This document shows positions 58,718-64,000 of a stretch of 64,000 nt of DNA, piece by piece. Positions within the stretch are counted from its first letter, which is position 1; every line of letters begins with the position of its first letter. The notes beneath the pieces were generated by a model, which saw only the letters and a program-made list of their open reading frames with translations, had not been told where the DNA came from and ran no database searches. Source of the stretch: Phoronis australis (Eukaryota; Phoronida; Phoronidae); NCBI GenBank assembly GCA_002633005.1, contig NMRA01000363.1, forward strand, positions 344,918 to 408,917. Direction: 5' to 3'. The translations under genes and the position numbers were made by a program.

Positions 58718-61700
58718 CTGAATTAAATATAAACGTGCGACTCACATAAACATAAAGGAGAGATAGTTTCTTTTGCAACGGTGTCGGGGAAAACAATTCT
58801 TATCGAATGCTGCATTTTCCAGTCAAGTTTAGTGACAACGCTTTTGACCCTCCCACCATCACATTACTCCTTTTTTACAGTGCAATTGAAGACTGAATCT
58901 TGAAAACTATTGCTATTAAAGTGGTTACAGACAAGTTTTCTTCAAGAAATTGTAGCCACAAACGTGTTTCCAGTCAAAAGTAGTAACCAACAGTCAGAAC
59001 TTTGAAAGTGCTGTAAAAAGAACCAGACAATGATAGAGCTCACCTTCAGTGGGATTGTGATTTGTATTCGAGATTTAAGTGAATTTCTAGTCAAAATTTT
59101 AATCTAACAGTCTATTTTGCAAAAATGAGCCAGAATAATAATCATCTTCACTAGGGTTATGTTGTGACGAAAACGTCCTGGTCTGCTACGAGACACTGAC
59201 ATTTTTGGTAAATTATGTGAGTGAGACACATATAATTTACTCATTTGTTTATTAAGATATCACATGTACTGCCAAAGACTCAGATATATTACTACTTCAA
59301 TTGAACTTCTTTGAAAGGAAGTGTTACAAAAGTTTCAAAGTGGAAAATGTATTTCCAGAAACTGTGAATACAACAAACTGATCGACTAGAGGATGGTCCA
59401 TTTTGTCTCTGTTTTTTGAATAGTAGTTAGTCTTAAATTGGTACCTGGTCTCGATAGGCGCTTTCGTGAGTGCGTGTGCGTGTATGTAAGGAAATGTCAA
59501 ATAGTCACGCATTGCTTCATGATTAGTCGTTTGAACACATTAGAATGGAACCAAAAAGCTGAAAATAAATTTGAAGCTACATCTTGTAAACCTTAGGCAT
59601 ACTTCGAGTTCCATTACATGTTCAAGATAAGGGATGCATTGAAATGTTAAAAGAGCATATAACAATTAAATCTTTTTGTGCGAATTGCCAAGGGCCCAAA
59701 TACAAAGTTACAAAGAGTCAATTGGTGTTGCGCCTCGTCAACGCCAAATGTGTACAGTTCACTGTAGATTCATCAATGAGTGTAGAATAGGGTGATCCCA
59801 AACACAGCAACCAAGGAAAAAGACCTAATATCTGGATAAGCTACGCATTAAAAACTCAGATAATTCATATTCTCTTACTCTTAAATCATATAAAAGTCCT
59901 TTACTGTACTGTATGCGCAGGTACCGTCCGTACCCTACAAGGAGGTTGCAATTTCGTTACCGGAAGACTAGTCGCCTTACTAAATGCAACGACGAGGTAA
60001 ACTGTTACATATAAAATAATTCCGTTTGCACTAGGACGGAAGTGATTACGTCGCACCTCCAGCAACTACTCCAATGTAGCGGTGGCCTATTCTCTTGAAG
60101 TAACGAATTTGTTCAAACCGAAAAAATTGAACAAAACTAATTTTTTTAAATCTGAAGCTCATACCACAGCTCCTTTGAACCATATAAATCAGAAAATTAA
60201 AAATGTGTGTCCTAAAACGGCGTTTTACTGGTGATACGGTCAGGTGACTGTTGCTGGCTGTATAAGTGTTGCTGATTAACGCTGGGAGCGCTGTTTTTAG
60301 CGCGTCTTTTTAGATCGTCTGACTGCATTTCAGCATTTTGCCCGCATCTTTCAGTGACACGGACTAACGAGCCGTGCTATTACCGAGATGTGCTATGCAA
60401 GTTGTACGTACGTTGTTGTTAACTTTGTAGTTTTGACAGTTGTTGTGCTTTATTTGCCAGTCTTTGGTGAGAGTGCAATACACTCCTTTGGCAATTTTCG
60501 TGACGTTGAGAGTTGTATTTTGTTATGTCAAGTAATTTAGTTGATACTGTGTTTCATATGCGTTACTGTGGGCTTACACTGTGTTGTTTCCTTTTGTAGG
60601 TGCTGAGTTCACAGTTTTGTATTACATTCGTTCGACTATTTGCAGATGTGTTCACGGACCGCAACTGGGCCGTGGGACAATTAACTCATCGCTCATCACA
60701 ATCGCTCGAGTTATTATTTTGTGTTATCTCCGTAACAACGGGATTTTCTAGTTACAACATTTGATTTAATTTTATTTCCGGTTCACACGCGAACAGGCTA
60801 GAACCAAGATGGCGAAATCTCATTGACTACTGCCCCAGTTAGGTGACGTCACACTTTCCGTCCCTGTTATTTGTAAAATCTCAGCGACAACCTCGACTCT
60901 GTTCACAAGTAACACCTTGGATGTTCAAGTAAACGTTACCGATCCAACTCGCGACCACAGCACACTGCGACCAGTAGCGACCAGGTGGCATATTTAACAT
61001 CTTCAGTCAAAATATTTGTAATAGAGCGGGCACAGTCACTAAAACGATGCTTTTGAACAAGCACTAGCAAGACCCAGTGCTGCCTTGTACAATGAGGCTA
61101 TTCGGAGAATTCTCCTCGCGGTGTCGCTGCTGTACTAGTGGTGATTGAAATGCGCATGCGTCGCTGTCTGCATGTAAACAGCTGGTAAAAAGACGGATTG
61201 TTATCAAAATACGTCGTCGCGCAAAGCCTTATTATTGCTATTTTCTCTGGTGCAAGTCTTCGACAGGTGGTCACAAATTACCAAAGGACCTAAGGTTACT
61301 ACATTCGTGGAGCCTTGCGGTCAAAAGGGTCAACCAACTGACAAAAGTGTGTGGATGCCGAAGCCCCATTGGGAGACTACATAACGTAACTTGGTAAGTT
61401 TTTAGCAACCAAGTTTCTATCGACATCGTTCGGTGATGCTATGCCCACCAGTTAACCCTCTGAATAACCGGTTTATTGAATGGAACTAAGTGTTACTTTT
61501 CAGAAACTCACCCAGGACTCGGATGCCGGGTAGGCTAGCAGCACATATTCACATATTGTCCTTCAGGGGTGGGAATGCGCCCAATAAAAGAGGTGTATGG
61601 TACGTGACGCTCAGAAGTCAAGGATGACTTTCACAGCAGGTTCTCTTCAAAGATATGCTATGTCCAATAAAATTCTCTAGACGAGTGAGTTTCCTTATTT

Positions 61701-64000
61701 TATGGCGGACTCCACCCCCAGGACTACCAGATTAGTTACTGAATTAACCGATGAATAAGCTATTCAGTAAACGTCATAACATTGCATTAGAATAAAAACT
61801 AACACCTAGAATTAATTTTACTTGTTGAGGTCAGATGCACATTTTAGGTGTCGTGAAAAATACACATTATTAAGTCACTTTTAGCCTGTTTCACACAGTT
61901 TAATTCAGATCTTAAATAAGACTTGGGTACAAAGATTATTAGTTTCTACATATAAACGTGAAGATGAAACGTCAAGTATGTTCTACCTTCCTAAAGTAGT
62001 TTTGTCTTGTGTTTTCTTTTATAATTTATTAGTATTTCTCCCGCTATTCTGTTACAGGTGAGAGAAAACGACTGAAACCAGCCGCCTGACCGTCTATTTT
62101 ACCTTTGGACAAAGTGAAACGCAACAGCATTGACCTGAGAGAATCAGCCCTTGATATGCCTGATTTTGGATTCCATTTCCAGGGAAATTACAATTGTTTT
62201 AACAATTTTGTTTCTTTATATACTTTTCTTGCATGTGGAACTTTTGTTGTGGACAAGTTAACAAAAAACTTAAAATTGTTCAAAGGCCTTCTTAAATAAT
62301 TACACACACAAATAAATCAAATGCAAACAAAGGTAATACTTCATTTTGATCACTGCACATTTCTAGAGGTCAACACTGAGGAAAACGACAATTCGGAAGC
62401 GTAATCGCTAATCATTTCAGCTTTATAAAGAATAAGCGCAAATGCACTGTGTGGGGCTTTAAAACTGAGGAAATATTGTGGTTTCAATAATTAGTGATAA
62501 TCTTGCCTGTTAATGAAAATTTTATTCATCATCAAAGTGTAATATTAACGGGCTTTCTACTGACAATAAGACAATCGATGCAGTCACTGAACGTCATTTA
62601 CCCATATTGTGTACCAAATTGAAAAGTTTTTAACATTAGCATAGAGCCTTTCTTCTGAAAGGAAAAGTTAATGTCACTCAGTGAGAAAGGACAGGTATTT
62701 ATACCAGATGCTTTTGGTTTTCATTTCACAGAGATCTAGTTTCCATAGCCTATAGAAGCGCTTGTAAAAAGGTCCAGTTTCGGCATATGGCTTTCCTCCA
62801 AGTAACCTCATTCAGCCCCAATTAGATCCTTGAAGGTAAACACAACAGCATATTACTTGACTCGTTTTGTGCCCAAAATCTGACCTTGATCTAGACCAGA
62901 GTGTCACTACGTCTTCTTTAGCTTCAATCCAGCATGTTTCTTCCAGGAAAGGAAATGAGCTATCGTCCACACATGACTTATTGCCTCTGAAAGGCCATCC
63001 TCACCAACGAGGCTGACTTGTGTAACAGTCAGATATAGTTCCTGTTCATACACAAACGACACTGGCTTATGGTAATTTCGTACTACGATTCATATTTCAC
63101 TAGCGCCACTGACATGTACATTGTGCCATGCAGCACTAATGGTGTGTGAAAATGCTGTGGGCCGGAGTAACAAAGCTTGTTCGTTGTCTCCGATGAAGAA
63201 AGTAGGCTTTAACAACAGATCTACAATGTATGGGAAGAACTTGCTAGTTAGCTGCAGTCAAATGCATATCTCCTCTACACGGTACAAGCCCTCAAACCTA
63301 AAAACCAAATGTCAAGTGAAAACAGACATGATAGATTTTCATTTCAACGTGTAATAAATTTCCAGAAGACATAGGATAGGGAGTAAACAAATAGTCTAAT
63401 GTATATTTACGTACTCTTTGCCATGGCATTGGGCTTGGATTGTAATCTCACTAACCAATATCGAGTTAAACATTCAGCATTCATTGATGTAACTGTCACT
63501 GATAAACCTGTTATAAATCATTCCAAAAAATAATACTGCTTTGATGTACGAAAACATCCCGAGTGCTACGTCAAGTACCGTAAGACGCATCACAACAAAC
63601 AAAGATTAACCCGACTGGCGACTGCCGTGAAGTCGACATCGGCGAGTATCTCAGTTAACAGGCATCAGTAGAATAAACATGGAAAAATTGTTAAAATAAT
63701 CACAAGCCTTACCTTTGTATGAGGTCGTGCTTACTTTCTCTCATAGAAGCAACCTTGTCTTGCAATCTCAGATTCAGGTGGCACGCCTACAAGCCATTTC
63801 ACCATGTATTTAAAGGGCTCTCGAAATCGAGGCTGTTAATCTAACACCACTAGTACACGCGTGCCTTCTAGTTAATGTAAATTTTCCGAATAGCCTCATT
63901 ATTTTAGTACCGAACATACCGGAAGTTGAAGTGGCTACCGCGTGTGTTACAGAAATTTGTATTGCGGGCGTGTGCTAATCAGACTGCGGTTTATAGGTCC
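58718..64000. other. Gene-free stretch upstream of the EGF-CCP gene
   Basis: No further EGF, CCP or signal-peptide exon was recognised on the minus strand. On the plus strand a 'ttg|gtaagt' donor near 61393 and a 'tgttacag' acceptor near 62057 could mark a spliced non-coding or untranslated transcript, but nothing coding supports it. An inverted repeat pair (61091 and 63845) is listed separately. Confidence 0.4.
61091..63900. repeat. Inverted repeat pair, possible 2.8-kb element
   Basis: 61091-61143 begins 'aatgaggctattcgga' and ends 'tgtactagtggtg'. The reverse complement of 63845-63900 has the same two phrases at similar spacing, with a diverged middle. This may be the two ends of a transposon or two separate repeat copies. 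I see no target duplication and no coding inside. Confidence 0.35.

Noticed and set aside
1-64000. CRISPR array, operon or bacterial gene cluster
   Set aside because: There are no spaced identical repeats, no ribosome-binding-site-led gene strings, and abundant spliceosomal introns; the DNA is from an animal nucleus.

Overview
The window is nuclear DNA from an invertebrate animal. Genes are split by GT-AG introns, exons are sparse, extracellular modules are shuffled on phase-1 exons, a DEG/ENaC channel gene is present, and cut-and-paste DNA transposons and MITEs fill much of the space. The base composition is AT-rich. I cannot name the species. An assembly gap (N) lies at 48456-49285.

Layout. 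(1) 1-6086: no gene seen. (2) 6087-14498, plus strand: a six-exon gene for GLMP, a lysosomal membrane glycoprotein; I place its signal-peptide exon at 6087-6188. (3) 14.7-24.6 kb: gene-poor and rich in DNA transposons. It includes a foldback element with subterminal repeats (18225-18830) and a small MITE split by an apparent 4.3-kb insertion (19158-23444), which itself carries a 1.1-kb element with a perfect 8-bp target duplication (21970-23086). (4) 24636-29459, plus strand: a 1607-residue protein with an N-terminal membrane anchor, about 21 repeats of roughly 65 residues, and a C-terminal domain that reads as the microtubule-binding stalk head of dynein heavy chain, without any dynein motor. 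This is the most unusual gene in the window. (5) 29719-32739, minus strand: a two-exon DEG/ENaC sodium channel gene, tail to tail with the previous gene. (6) 33670-38296: a decayed 4.6-kb DNA transposon with long inverted ends and a broken open reading frame (nuclease-like plus Cys-rich motif). (7) 43.1-58.7 kb, minus strand: a cell-surface receptor-like locus. Two EGF and four CCP/sushi exons, all phase 1-1, lead to a membrane-spanning exon. Downstream lie three cytoplasmic-tail exons that all begin in the same phase, and a second membrane-spanning exon. Two of the tails are clearly related. This could be alternative 3' cassettes of one gene or a partial duplication. A Kolobok-type transposon encoding a THAP domain sits between the tails (48158-49684). 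(8) 58.7-64 kb: no gene recognised.

The genes do not form an operon-like unit. The shared theme is membrane proteins: a lysosomal glycoprotein, a membrane-to-microtubule tether candidate, an ion channel and an adhesion/receptor-like protein. Exon boundaries were set by splice consensus, reading-frame phase and agreement with family architecture. None was tested with transcripts.
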